A stretch of 64,000 nt of DNA, taken from NCBI RefSeq assembly GCF_022758145.1, contig NZ_JAJVDH010000003.1:682001-746000 (forward strand), read 5' to 3'. The notes below the pieces were generated by a model, which saw only the letters and a list, made by a program, of their open reading frames with translations, did no database searches and was not told the DNA's origin. A program made the translations under genes and the position numbers. The stretch's first letter is position 1, and each line of letters begins with the position of its first letter. Below are positions 9,167-17,270 of this stretch, in pieces. Origin of the DNA: Pontibacter vulgaris. Lineage in GTDB: Bacteria; Bacteroidota; Bacteroidia; Cytophagales; Hymenobacteraceae.

Positions 9167-9227
9167 TCAATTTTTATAAAATATATACGAAGGATACATA
9201 ATTTTACGCACTAAGACGCAAAATCGG

Positions 9228-10490
9228 ATGAAAGTTTACAAGTTTGGAGGTGCCTCTGTAAAGAGCGCCGAGGCATTTAAAAACCTGGCCCACATTGTAC
9301 AGACCCAAGGCGCTGGCAGTCAGCTACTGCTTGTGGTATCTGCTATGGGTAAAACTACCAATGCACTGGAGTTAGTATTTAACCTGGCCTATGCTGGCAA
9401 ACCATACACCCAGGAACTACAGCAGTGCTTTAGTTACCATACAGAAATAGTAAAAGAGCTGTTTACAAATGCGGGGCACCCTGTATACGAACGACTGGAA
9501 CACTTGTTTTCAGGTTTAGAGCATGAATTACAAAGTATAAAGTTGCCAGATAGTTACGATAAACTATATGACCAGACGGTTAGCTACGGCGAGCTGTTTT
9601 CTTCTACTATAGTGCAGCATTTTCTGGAACAGCAAGGTATGAAGGCGACCTGGATAGACAGCCGCAAGTATATACAAACCGACAACACCTGGCGCGAGGC
9701 AAAAGTAGACTGGGCATGGAGCGAGCGCGTTATAAAACGAGACTTGCCTGCCCTGCTTGCGCAGCAAATAATAGTAACACAGGGCTTTATAGGTGGTACT
9801 AACAACAGGCTAACCACTACACTTGGCCGCGAAGGCTCTGACTTTAGCGCCGCCATTTTTGCTTATTGCCTTGATGCAGAGGCCATGTATATCTGGAAAG
9901 ATGTGGAAGGTTTGTTAAATGCTGACCCCAAGTACTTTTCCGACACAGTGCGTTATCCCGAAATTTCGTACCAGGAAACGATAGAAATGGCCTATTACGG
10001 CGCTTCGGTTATACACCCCAAAACCATAAAGCCATTAGCCAATAAAAAAATACCGCTCTATGTAAAATCATTTCTGAACCCAACTGGCGCAGGAACACGC
10101 ATCTGCGATTGCAGGTTTGAGAAAATAGCGCCTGCTTTCATTATCAAAGAAAACCAGTGCCTGATCTCGTTTAGTGTTAAAGACTTTACTTTTATAACCG
10201 AGCAAAACCTGGGTACTATTTTTAATGCTCTGTCAGAGTTACGCATTAAAATAAACCTGATGCAGAACTCGGCTATCTCCTTTTCTATCTGCACAGATTA
10301 TAACGAAGAGCGCCTGCAAAAACTACTGAAAACACTTCAGCAAGATCAGTTCACGATTCAATACAACACTGGTTTACAGCTATTTACAATCAAAAATTAT
10401 GATAATGAGTGCCTGCAACGAACCATGCAGGGCAAAGAAATATTACTGGAGCAACGTACCAGAACAACTTTCCAGTTTGTCAGTAAATAA
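9228..10490 (+). CDS. lysC: Aspartate kinase
   Basis: A 420-residue monofunctional aspartokinase, phosphorylating aspartate as the first step to lysine, threonine and methionine. The amino acid kinase motif KFGGASV is at residues 5-11, followed later by FIGG (about 188) and the TTLGREGSDFSAA motif (about 197-209) that marks aspartokinases, then EISYQETIEMAYYGASVIHPK. The C-terminal third has the two ACT-like regulatory segments. Size is typical. It is probably feedback-regulated, but no leader peptide or lysine riboswitch is visible in the 95-base upstream region. Confidence 0.95.
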   Translation: MKVYKFGGASVKSAEAFKNLAHIVQTQGAGSQLLLVVSAMGKTTNALELVFNLAYAGKPYTQELQQCFSYHTEIVKELFTNAGHPVYERLEHLFSGLEHELQSIKLPDSYDKLYDQTVSYGELFSSTIVQHFLEQQGMKATWIDSRKYIQTDNTWREAKVDWAWSERVIKRDLPALLAQQIIVTQGFIGGTNNRLTTTLGREGSDFSAAIFAYCLDAEAMYIWKDVEGLLNADPKYFSDTVRYPEISYQETIEMAYYGASVIHPKTIKPLANKKIPLYVKSFLNPTGAGTRICDCRFEKIAPAFIIKENQCLISFSVKDFTFITEQNLGTIFNALSELRIKINLMQNSAISFSICTDYNEERLQKLLKTLQQDQFTIQYNTGLQLFTIKNYDNECLQRTMQGKEILLEQRTRTTFQFVSK

Positions 10491-10615
10491 TTAGTAACAT
10501 TTAAATATTTTTTACAATTATTTAAGCAATATATGTAAATTTTATCTATTTTAGATCCATAATACGCTTTATGCCGTATCTGTGTCTTTAGATCCATTAT
10601 TCACCCCGAAAAAGT

Positions 10616-10786
10616 ATGCAGGCAACTGAAAAAGTAAACCGCCAGTTTATCTTTAAACTTCTCTTGCTTTTTGCCCTGTTGATCACGGGGTTTGTTCTAA
10701 GGGTTTCTAAAGGAAATGAGAAAGCCTTGGCCAAAGAAGTCAGAAAACCTTCTGTTTCTTTGGTTAGCACACAGTTGCATCGCTAA
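10616..10786 (+). CDS. Small single-pass membrane protein candidate, 56 residues
   Basis: An ATG-initiated frame of 56 residues in the 400-base gap between lysC and the enoyl-CoA hydratase gene. It begins MQATEKVNRQ, carries one hydrophobic helix (about residues 11-28, FIFKLLLLFALLITGFVL) and a basic tail ending STQLHR. The topology (short charged N-terminus, one membrane span, basic C-terminus) is that of a small inner-membrane protein. I do not recognise a family. The rest of the gap (10491-10615 and 10787-10894) is AT-rich and shows no other gene. Coding status is likely but unproven. Confidence 0.5.
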   Translation: MQATEKVNRQFIFKLLLLFALLITGFVLRVSKGNEKALAKEVRKPSVSLVSTQLHR

Positions 10787-10894
10787 TACTTTTACTCCCA
10801 GTTCGGGCCTGCATTATAATTAGCCCCTACCCTATTTTTTCCTGTATTACTAAAAACCGTATCTTGAGGCTTAAATAAAAGATACAGGCAAACT

Positions 10895-11668
10895 ATGGAA
10901 TTTATACTTGTTACCCCCCAGGCACAACCTCATGTTGCGCTGATTCAATTAAATCGTCCCAAAGAATTAAACGCTCTGAACCTGCAACTGATGGGCGAAT
11001 TGCGCGATGCCCTGAAACAACTTGACGAAGACGAAAATGTACGCGCCATTATTATAACCGGAAACGAGCGTGCCTTTGCTGCCGGGGCCGATATTAAGCA
11101 AATGGCTGGCAAAACCGCTATCGATATGCTGAATGTTGACCAGTTCTCGACCTGGGACCAGATCCGCAAAACTAAAAAACCGATTATAGCAGCAGTTTCT
11201 GGTTTTGCCTTAGGTGGTGGCTGCGAACTGGCCATGACCTGCGACATGATCATAGCATCAGAAACAGCCATGTTCGGTCAGCCGGAAATTAAAATTGGTG
11301 TTATGCCGGGCGCAGGCGGAACGCAACGCCTTACTAAAGCTATAGGCAAAGCCAAAGCCATGGAAATGGTACTTACCGGCAAATTCATGACAGCCGACGA
11401 AGCCGAAAAGCATGGTCTGATCAATCGTGTAGTTCCGGTAGAGCTATACTTAGACGAGGCTTTTAAACTGGCTTCCGAAATTGCACAAATGTCGCCGGTG
11501 GCAGCCAAGTTAGCCAAAGAAGCCGTAAACCGCTCTTTCGATACCAGCCTGGACGAAGGTTTATACTTCGAGCGCAAGAACTTCTACTTGTGTTTCGCCT
11601 CTGAAGACCAGACCGAAGGTATGAATGCCTTTGTAGAAAAGCGCAAACCCGAGTTTAAAGGAAGATAG
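10895..11668 (+). CDS. Enoyl-CoA hydratase/isomerase (crotonase family)
   Basis: A 257-residue crotonase-fold enzyme. The oxyanion-hole segment [11 protein letters not shown] is at residues 60-70 and GGGCELAM at 107-114. Both catalytic glutamates of true enoyl-CoA hydratases are present, Glu111 in GCELA and Glu131 in GQPEIKIG, so it most likely hydrates short-chain trans-2-enoyl-CoA in fatty acid or amino acid degradation. The [16 protein letters not shown] block and overall length are classic. It is a single gene with its own upstream region; no partner beta-oxidation genes are adjacent. Confidence 0.93.
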   Translation: MEFILVTPQAQPHVALIQLNRPKELNALNLQLMGELRDALKQLDEDENVRAIIITGNERAFAAGADIKQMAGKTAIDMLNVDQFSTWDQIRKTKKPIIAAVSGFALGGGCELAMTCDMIIASETAMFGQPEIKIGVMPGAGGTQRLTKAIGKAKAMEMVLTGKFMTADEAEKHGLINRVVPVELYLDEAFKLASEIAQMSPVAAKLAKEAVNRSFDTSLDEGLYFERKNFYLCFASEDQTEGMNAFVEKRKPEFKGR

Positions 11669-11842
11669 AACATCTATTGCTCAATAACTTATACTTTATT
11701 TATTGCATTTCAAAAGTCATTCTGCGCATCAACAGAAATTTATCAGGCTTTCTTAAAGCTTATATAAAACCCTTGTATGATGCCAGGAATGACTTTTTTA
11801 TTTCAACCAGTATCTACCACACAGGTAAATATTTTGCACTGG

Positions 11843-11874
11843 TTTGCATGTTAAATCCTTTCGCCTTACCTTTG
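11843..11874 (+). promoter_or_regulatory. Consensus Bacteroidota promoter of the PerR-like gene
   Basis: TTTG at 11843-11846 and TACCTTTG at 11867-11874, separated by exactly 20 bases, match the Bacteroidota primary sigma consensus (TTTG-N19/20-TAnnTTTG). Transcription would start around 11880, inside the inverted repeat described next, about 33 bases before the ATG. Confidence 0.8.
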
Positions 11875-11876
11875 CA

Positions 11877-11900
11877 AAAAATTCTTAGTTAGGAATTTTT
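11877..11900 (+). promoter_or_regulatory. Inverted repeat overlapping the transcription start, probable PerR operator
   Basis: A perfect 8-bp inverted repeat, AAAAATTC (11877-11884) and GAATTTTT (11893-11900), with an 8-base centre TTAGTTAG. The AT-rich dyad sits immediately downstream of the -7 box where a repressor would block transcription. Fur-family proteins bind AT-rich dyads of this size, so autoregulation is the likely role. The binding itself is inference. Confidence 0.6.
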
Positions 11901-11912
11901 CTTAATTAGAAA

Positions 11913-12374
11913 ATGCAGCAAAGTATAACTCTTCACAATTTACGGCAACAACTGGTAGATAGCGGCCTGAAGGCTACGCACCAGCGCATTGTTGTGCTTG
12001 AAGCGGTAACGGCGCTGCACGGTTTGCACCCGATGGCAGAGGAAGTATACCAGCGGCTTAAACCAGCTAACCCCAGCATTTCGCTTGGCACGGTTTACAA
12101 AACCCTCGACACTTTTGCAGATACCGGCTTAGTACGCAGGGTATTATCGCAGGATGGAGGTAAACGCTACGACGCTAACACCGATGCCCACAGCCACATT
12201 TATTGCAGCAATACCAAAGAGATCGTGGATTTTGAGGACGCCGAACTAGATGAATTACTGACAGCTTTCTTCAAGAAACGAAACATCGAAAACTTCGACC
12301 TGAAGGGCTTTTCGGTGCAGCTGACGGGCACAAAAGTGGAACCGGATAAACAAATAAGGATTTCAAAAGCATAA
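11913..12374 (+). CDS. perR: Fur-family transcriptional repressor, PerR-like
   Basis: A 153-residue Fur-family regulator: an N-terminal winged helix (about residues 8-85, with THQRIVVLEAV and the recognition region SISLGTVYKTLD) and a C-terminal dimerisation/metal domain. The metal-ligand stretch DANTDAHSHIYC fits the PerR/Fur regulatory site. The structural zinc CxxC pair found in most family members is absent: the segment reads YCSNTKEIVDF and only one cysteine is present in the whole protein. The gene is followed 31 bases later by a 2-Cys peroxiredoxin and preceded by a consensus promoter and dyad, which supports peroxide sensing over iron sensing. The PerR assignment rests on context. Confidence 0.78.
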   Translation: MQQSITLHNLRQQLVDSGLKATHQRIVVLEAVTALHGLHPMAEEVYQRLKPANPSISLGTVYKTLDTFADTGLVRRVLSQDGGKRYDANTDAHSHIYCSNTKEIVDFEDAELDELLTAFFKKRNIENFDLKGFSVQLTGTKVEPDKQIRISKA

Positions 12375-12405
12375 CAATAGATTTTTAACTTTAAAACAAC
12401 ACATA

Positions 12406-13035
12406 ATGGCAGTATTAGTAGGTAAAAAAGCGCCAGCTTTCAAAGCTACAGCAGTAGTTGACGGCGAGTTCGTAGAAAACTTCTCTCTGGATCAGTACAT
12501 CGGTAAAAAACATGTGATTTTCTATTTCTACCCAATGGACTTCACTTTCGTTTGCCCTACCGAGATCATTGCTTTCCAGGACAGAATGGAGGAGTTTGAG
12601 CGCAAGAACGTAGCTGTGGTTGGTTGCTCTACCGACACGCATTTCTCTCACTTCGCATGGTTAAACACGCCACGCGAGCAGGGTGGTATTGAGGGTGTAA
12701 ACTACCCGCTTGTAGCTGACGCCGCTAAAACTATCGCTCAGAATTTCGATGTTTTAGCTGGACACTATGACTATAACGAAGAAGGCGAAGCAGTTTTTGT
12801 AGGCGAGCCGGTTGCTTACCGTGGTCTTTTCCTGATCGACAAAGAAGGTATCGTACGCCACCAGGTTGTTAACGACCTTCCGCTTGGCCGTTCAATCGAC
12901 GAGGCTATCCGTATGGTAGATGCGCTTCAGTATTTCGAAGTAAAAGGCGAAGTATGCCCTGCTAACTGGGAAGAAGGTAAAGAGGCTATGCTAGCTACAA
13001 AAGAAGGTGTATCTAACTACCTTGCTCGTCACTAA
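12406..13035 (+). CDS. 2-Cys peroxiredoxin (AhpC/Prx1 class)
   Basis: A 209-residue thiol peroxidase reducing hydrogen peroxide and organic peroxides. The peroxidatic cysteine is Cys50 in FYPMDFTFVCPTEI and the resolving cysteine is Cys184 in GEVCPANW, as in typical 2-Cys enzymes of the AhpC/Prx1 class. Length and the GLFLIDKEG strand agree with the family. The gene has no clear promoter of its own in the 31-base gap to the PerR-like repressor and ends in a strong terminator, so the two genes are probably one peroxide-responsive transcript. Coding sequence uses many C-ending codons, as is common for highly expressed genes. Confidence 0.96.
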   Translation: MAVLVGKKAPAFKATAVVDGEFVENFSLDQYIGKKHVIFYFYPMDFTFVCPTEIIAFQDRMEEFERKNVAVVGCSTDTHFSHFAWLNTPREQGGIEGVNYPLVADAAKTIAQNFDVLAGHYDYNEEGEAVFVGEPVAYRGLFLIDKEGIVRHQVVNDLPLGRSIDEAIRMVDALQYFEVKGEVCPANWEEGKEAMLATKEGVSNYLARH

Positions 13036-13055
13036 GCATAACAGCTCAAGTATAT

Positions 13056-13087
13056 AAAAAAGCCCCGGCATAGGTCGGGGCTTTTTT
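13056..13087. terminator. Bidirectional intrinsic terminator after the peroxiredoxin gene
   Basis: A perfect 12-bp stem, AAAAAAGCCCCG (13056-13067) and CGGGGCTTTTTT (13076-13087), loop of 8 bases. It serves the peroxiredoxin gene on the plus strand and, in reverse, the VOC gene. Confidence 0.92.
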
Positions 13088-13120
13088 ATTTTGTGTGTAA
13101 ATGAATACGCTGTTTCCGGA

Positions 13121-13552
13121 TTAGTGCTTTTGCTCGTAATCGTAGTTCACCATCCAGTTAATACCGAACTTATCGGTAAACATACCGAACAGCGCACCCC
13201 AGAAAGTTTTGTTCAAGGCCATAGTTATGTTACCACCAGCCGATAGTCCTTCGAAGAGTCGTTTTGCTTCTTCCTCGTTTTCAGCGTTAATAGATATTGA
13301 AAAGTTATTGCCTACTGTTGTTACCTGTCCAAATGCCTCAGATGAATCGCTACCCATTAGAACAGTTTCTTTGCTGATAGGCAGTGAAATGTGCATGATC
13401 TTGTTCGCTTCAGATTCCGGGATCGAGCGTTCGGAAGGCATGTCTTTAAAGCGCCCTACATACGGAAACTCGCCTCCAAAAACAGATTTGTAAAAATTGA
13501 ATGCCTCTTCGCAGTTGCCGGCAAAGGTTAAATAAGGGTTAATAGCTGCCAT
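13121..13552 (-). CDS. VOC-fold protein, PhnB-like
   Basis: A 143-residue glyoxalase/bleomycin-resistance-superfamily (VOC) protein of the PhnB/3-demethylubiquinone-methyltransferase-like group. It opens with the family pattern NPYLTFAGNCEEAFNFYKSVFGG and ends with KFGINWMVNYD, both characteristic of PhnB-like proteins. These are small dimeric proteins of mostly unknown function. No metal-ligand set for a true glyoxalase I is evident. It is a single minus-strand gene convergent with the peroxiredoxin gene. Confidence 0.88.
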   Translation of the reverse strand: MAAINPYLTFAGNCEEAFNFYKSVFGGEFPYVGRFKDMPSERSIPESEANKIMHISLPISKETVLMGSDSSEAFGQVTTVGNNFSISINAENEEEAKRLFEGLSAGGNITMALNKTFWGALFGMFTDKFGINWMVNYDYEQKH

Positions 13553-13719
13553 TTTAATAAAGGTTATAGTTAGATTTTTAAATCAGTAAGGTTGTGGTTT
13601 GAAGTATAAAGTTTACGATTTTCAAATATAGAATATTTAAAATGTATCTCAATTGCTGCAACTTAAATTGGTCCTTATACTTTCAGGTATTGTAAAGATC
13701 TATCTTCTAACCTCAACAG

Positions 13720-14166
13720 CTATACTTCCCCGTCTCCTCTTTTCAACTCCATATGCAATATCGGGAAAGGCTTACCCATACTATCTAACTCCGAACGGCT
13801 TTTTATCTCAAAGCCCATGTGCTTGTAAAAATCCACAGCCTGCGTGTTCTGCTCGTTTACATCTACCAGCGTTGCATGCAGGTTATTTATAGCAAACTGT
13901 AACAGCATTTTGCCGATACCTGTGCCCCGTCTGTCCGGATGAATAAACAACATCTCGATCTTACCATCGGCTACCCCCAGGAAACCGGTTATGCTCCCGG
14001 CTTTATCGCGCTCACAATATAAATCTACAGCCTTCAGAAATTCATTTAGAATAAGCGGCTTGAAGTATAAAATATCTTCCTCTTTCAGAAAGTGATGCGT
14101 TGCTCTTACTGAGGCTTCCCATACTTCCACTATTTCGGGATAGTCGGCTGCGTGTGCTTTTTCCAT
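13720..14166 (-). CDS. GNAT-family N-acetyltransferase
   Basis: A 148-residue GNAT protein. The acetyl-CoA-binding motif A is IHPDRRGTGIGKMLL (about residues 75-89) and the NEQNTQAVDFYKHMGF motif near the C-terminus is the usual B-motif helix. The N-terminal HHFL segment resembles the YafP/PhnO-like subgroup, but the acceptor cannot be deduced. It has its own -7 box (14214-14221) about 48 bases upstream. The downstream 167-base gap to the VOC gene is AT-rich and has no gene. Confidence 0.88.
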   Translation of the reverse strand: MEKAHAADYPEIVEVWEASVRATHHFLKEEDILYFKPLILNEFLKAVDLYCERDKAGSITGFLGVADGKIEMLFIHPDRRGTGIGKMLLQFAINNLHATLVDVNEQNTQAVDFYKHMGFEIKSRSELDSMGKPFPILHMELKRGDGEV

Positions 14167-14213
14167 AGCTTAAAAGTTGGTTAGAGCTCAGGTATTTTAC
14201 AATCCTGCTCAAA

Positions 14214-14221
14214 CAAATATA
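14214..14221 (-). promoter_or_regulatory. Candidate -7 box of the GNAT gene
   Basis: The minus strand reads TATATTTG, matching TAnnTTTG, 48 bases before the start codon at 14166. Confidence 0.5.
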
Positions 14222-14283
14222 AGTGGCAGCGGTACATTATCCTTCTCCTGAAACTATACTGTGCTAAGCAAGTAGCAATACCT

Positions 14284-14291
14284 TATATTTG
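14284..14291 (+). promoter_or_regulatory. -7 box of waaA that decides its start codon
   Basis: TATATTTG matches TAnnTTTG. A TTG frame open from 14289 would begin inside this box, so translation must start further on, most likely at TTG 14337. The -33 position holds only a weak TGTG (14260-14263, about 20 bases upstream). Confidence 0.55.
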
Positions 14292-14336
14292 CAGCGCAGA
14301 AGGCTGTTTCTCCGGCCAAGTATAAAGAGTATAAAT

Positions 14337-15587
14337 TTGAAGTTACTATACGATATTGGCTTAAAAGCCTACCAGGGTGCTATTGCATTGGCTGCTCCTT
14401 TTAACAAAAAAGCGAAGCTTATGCAAACAGGACGCGAACAGCAGTTTGAGCGTATGCAGCAGGCTTTTGCAGGCAATCAGGCACCGGTGGTTTGGTTTCA
14501 TTGCGCATCGCTGGGTGAGTTTGAGCAGGGCCGGCCGGTAATGGAAGCTTTTCGCGAGACTTTCCCAAAGTATAAAATTATACTTACCTTCTTCTCCCCT
14601 TCCGGCTACGAGGTGCGCAAAAACTACGCAGGTGCAGACCTTATCTTTTACCTGCCACTCGACAGCGCCAGCAATGCCCGTACTTTCCTGAAAATAGTGC
14701 AGCCAAAACTGGCCGTGTTCGTGAAGTATGAGTTCTGGCATTACTATCTGCAGGAGCTGCACCAGCACGGGATTCCAGTGCTCTCCATATCGGCTATTTT
14801 CCGTGAAGGACAGGTTTTCTTTAAACCTTATGGTGGTTTTTACCGGAACATCCTGCAGCACTTCACTCACATTTATACTCAGAATAAAACATCGCTGGAG
14901 CTGCTTAAAAGTATAGGTATAACCCGTGCAAGTATAGCCGGCGACACCCGCTTCGACAGGGTGTTACAGACAGCTGCAAGTATAAAACCTATACCTTTGG
15001 TAGAAGCATTTACGGCAGGCCAGGAAGTATTTATGGTTGGCAGCAGCTGGCCTGCAGATATGAAGGTGTTGTTGCCGCTCATCCAGAAGTATAAACCAGA
15101 TATAAAATTCATTATCGCGCCACACGAGATACACGAAAGCGGTATTAATACCATGCTCCAGCAGATAGGCGAAGGCGCTATCCGTTTCTCTGAAGCCAAA
15201 GCAGCTGATGTAGCAAAGTATAGAGTGCTGATAATTGATAACATTGGCATGCTCTCGGCGCTGTACAGTTATGGCACTTATGCTTACATTGGCGGTGCTT
15301 TTGGCAAAGGTTTGCATAACACGCTGGAGGCAGCTGTGTTTGGTTTGCCATTATTCTTCGGACCAAAGTATGGCAAGTTTCAGGAGGCAATGGAGCTAGT
15401 GGAGTTGGGTTGTGCATTTCCGGTACAAACATCGGAAGAGCTTTTAGAGAAGTTTGAGCAGGTACACGAGCACAAAACAGAACACCAACGTATAACCGAC
15501 ACCGAAAAACAATACGTAAAACAGCAGGCAGGCGCTACTGCGCAAATTATGTCTGATATTACACAGTTGCTTAAACAAAACGCATGA
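14337..15587 (+). CDS. waaA: 3-deoxy-D-manno-octulosonic acid (Kdo) transferase WaaA
   Basis: The enzyme transfers Kdo from CMP-Kdo to lipid A precursor at the inner membrane. The protein is about 416 residues from TTG 14337 (MKLLYDIGLKAYQGAIALAA), which gives the short N-terminal membrane anchor expected of the family; earlier in-frame codons overlap the -7 box. Characteristic segments are WFHCASLGEFEQG (acceptor-site glutamate), LILTFFSPSGYE-like and the C-terminal nucleotide-binding region YIGGAFGKGLHNTLEA. The stop overlaps the rsgA start by 4 bases (ATGA), so the two are co-translated. The coding sequence is unusually rich in AAGTATA copies. Confidence 0.95.
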   Translation: MKLLYDIGLKAYQGAIALAAPFNKKAKLMQTGREQQFERMQQAFAGNQAPVVWFHCASLGEFEQGRPVMEAFRETFPKYKIILTFFSPSGYEVRKNYAGADLIFYLPLDSASNARTFLKIVQPKLAVFVKYEFWHYYLQELHQHGIPVLSISAIFREGQVFFKPYGGFYRNILQHFTHIYTQNKTSLELLKSIGITRASIAGDTRFDRVLQTAASIKPIPLVEAFTAGQEVFMVGSSWPADMKVLLPLIQKYKPDIKFIIAPHEIHESGINTMLQQIGEGAIRFSEAKAADVAKYRVLIIDNIGMLSALYSYGTYAYIGGAFGKGLHNTLEAAVFGLPLFFGPKYGKFQEAMELVELGCAFPVQTSEELLEKFEQVHEHKTEHQRITDTEKQYVKQQAGATAQIMSDITQLLKQNA

Positions 15588-16507
15588 AAGGAGTTGTAGT
15601 AAAATCTACGGGGTCGTGGTACCTGGTTCGCGATGAAAAAGGACAATTGCACCGCGCCCGCCTGCGTGGCAAATTCAAGCTGAAAGGCCTGAAGGTGAGC
15701 AACCCGCTGGCTGTTGGCGACCGTGTAGAGTTTGATGTAGAAACTACCGGCGAAGACACCGCCGTAATTCATAAAATAGAAGACCGCGAGAACTATATCA
15801 TCCGCCAGAGCACGCATAAATCAGCACACGCCCACATTATCGCAGCCAACCTTGACCAGGCACTGCTTATAGTTACGCTGGTATCGCCGCGCACTTCGTT
15901 TGGGTTTATAGACCGATTTCTGGTAACTGCCGAGGCCTACGATATTCCAACTGTACTTGTCTTCAATAAAACCGATTTGTACGATGATGACATCCGCGAA
16001 TACCAGCGCCAGATAAGTTACATGTATGAGCAGATCGGGTATAAAAGTCTGGCTGTTTCGGCACAGAATAATGAAGGTATAGAAAGTATAAATGCGCTGC
16101 TGCACGGTAAAACCACGCTCCTGTCAGGGCACTCGGGTGTTGGCAAATCATCGCTCATCAACCTTATTGTTCCTGATCTGGATTTGAAGACTTCCGAGAT
16201 CTCTAACTTTTCCGACAAAGGCGTGCACACCACCACATTTGCCGAAATGTTTGAAATTGATCCCGAAACGTTCGTGATTGATACGCCAGGTATAAAGGAA
16301 CTGGGCATTGTGGATATTCCTAAAAACCAGTTGGGGCATTATTTCCCGGAGATGCGCCAGCTTATGAACAAATGCCGTTTTAATAACTGCACACACTTTA
16401 ACGAGCCTGGCTGCGCTGTAATACAAGCCGTGCGCAACAGCGAAATTTCACTGAGCCGCTACGAAAGTTACCTGAGCATGCTGCACGGCGATGATAACCG
16501 GAAGTAA
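15584..16507 (+). CDS. rsgA: Small-subunit ribosome maturation GTPase RsgA
   Basis: A 307-residue circularly permuted GTPase acting late in 30S subunit assembly. An N-terminal OB-fold (about 1-75) is followed by the permuted motif order: G4 FNKTD, then G1 GHSGVGKSSLIN, then G3 DTPGIKE. The C-terminal zinc-binding segment has the C-x4-C-x-H-x5-C pattern in CRFNNCTHFNEPGC. All features match RsgA. The start overlaps the waaA stop by 4 bases. A long perfect terminator follows at 16565. Confidence 0.97.
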   Translation: MKGVVVKSTGSWYLVRDEKGQLHRARLRGKFKLKGLKVSNPLAVGDRVEFDVETTGEDTAVIHKIEDRENYIIRQSTHKSAHAHIIAANLDQALLIVTLVSPRTSFGFIDRFLVTAEAYDIPTVLVFNKTDLYDDDIREYQRQISYMYEQIGYKSLAVSAQNNEGIESINALLHGKTTLLSGHSGVGKSSLINLIVPDLDLKTSEISNFSDKGVHTTTFAEMFEIDPETFVIDTPGIKELGIVDIPKNQLGHYFPEMRQLMNKCRFNNCTHFNEPGCAVIQAVRNSEISLSRYESYLSMLHGDDNRK

Positions 16508-16564
16508 AGAGTAAATTCAAATACTCAACTATCATCCGGTTTCAGGAAAAATGACTTTATATAA

Positions 16565-16611
16565 AAGCAAAACAGCCTCAGCTTATACTTTAAGCTGAGG
16601 CTGTTTTGCTT
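16565..16611. terminator. Bidirectional terminator with TATACTT at the loop
   Basis: A perfect 21-bp inverted repeat (arms 16565-16585 and 16591-16611, core CAGCCTCAGC) with a 5-base loop TACTT, placed between convergent rsgA and the fasciclin gene. The loop and stem tip together read TTATACTTTA, so a copy of the recurrent TATACTT word forms the hairpin tip. Confidence 0.92.
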
Positions 16612-16640
16612 TAAGTTGTTCAGTTTAAAAATTCCTGATT

Positions 16641-17270
16641 CTACAACAAATCCTTTTCTTCCGGCATCAGCACTTTGTCCACCACATGAATTACACCGTT
16701 GCTGCTAATGCCATCTGCGGCTTCCACAGAGGCGCCATTTATCATGATCTTACCTTCGCGGTTGCTAACCTCCAGCTGTTTGCCGCCGGCAGTTTTAAGT
16801 ATCGTTCCGTTTTTCAGGTCTGCAGAGCTTAGCTTCCCGGCTACTACGTGGTTGTTAAGTATTTCGGTCAGGCGCTGCTTGTTTTCAGGTTTCATCAGGT
16901 CTTCAATGGCACCGCCTGGTAAGTTTTCAAATGCCTCTTCGGTTGGGGCAAATAAAGTATAAGGCCCCGAAGCATTAAGCGTTTCAACCAGGCCAGATTT
17001 GTTGAGCAAAGCGCCCAACGTAGCAAGTTTTTCGCCTGCTGTTATATTCTGAATAATGTTACGTGAGGGCGTCATTACCGTACCCCCCACATTGGAACTG
17101 GGAACTTCAGCTTTTTCGCTGGTTCTAGATTCCGTCTGAGTCGCATCCAGGTTTGCGCTTTTGTTTATACTTTCTTCTGATGTCGGGCTCTCACGGCGCG
17201 TATCGCAACTGGTTAAAGCAACGCTTAGCAGCAGCAGCATTCCCAGTGCTTTTTCTATTATTTTATTCAT
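16641..17270 (-). CDS. Fasciclin-domain lipoprotein
   Basis: A 209-residue exported lipoprotein. The leader ends in the lipobox-like ALTSC with the cysteine near residue 22, followed by a Ser/Thr/Glu-rich linker to about residue 70. The rest is one fasciclin (FAS1) domain with the usual H1 segment LGALLNKSGLVETLNASGPYT, FAPTEEAFENL, and the closing H2-like GVIHVVDKVLMP. FAS1 domains mediate surface adhesion or ligand binding; the bacterial role here is unknown. It is a single gene convergent with rsgA. Confidence 0.9.
   Translation of the reverse strand: MNKIIEKALGMLLLLSVALTSCDTRRESPTSEESINKSANLDATQTESRTSEKAEVPSSNVGGTVMTPSRNIIQNITAGEKLATLGALLNKSGLVETLNASGPYTLFAPTEEAFENLPGGAIEDLMKPENKQRLTEILNNHVVAGKLSSADLKNGTILKTAGGKQLEVSNREGKIMINGASVEAADGISSNGVIHVVDKVLMPEEKDLL

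Noticed and set aside
9133..9227. Lysine riboswitch before aspartate kinase
   Set aside because: The shared intergenic space is only 95 bases, too small for the lysine riboswitch, and shows no matching structure.
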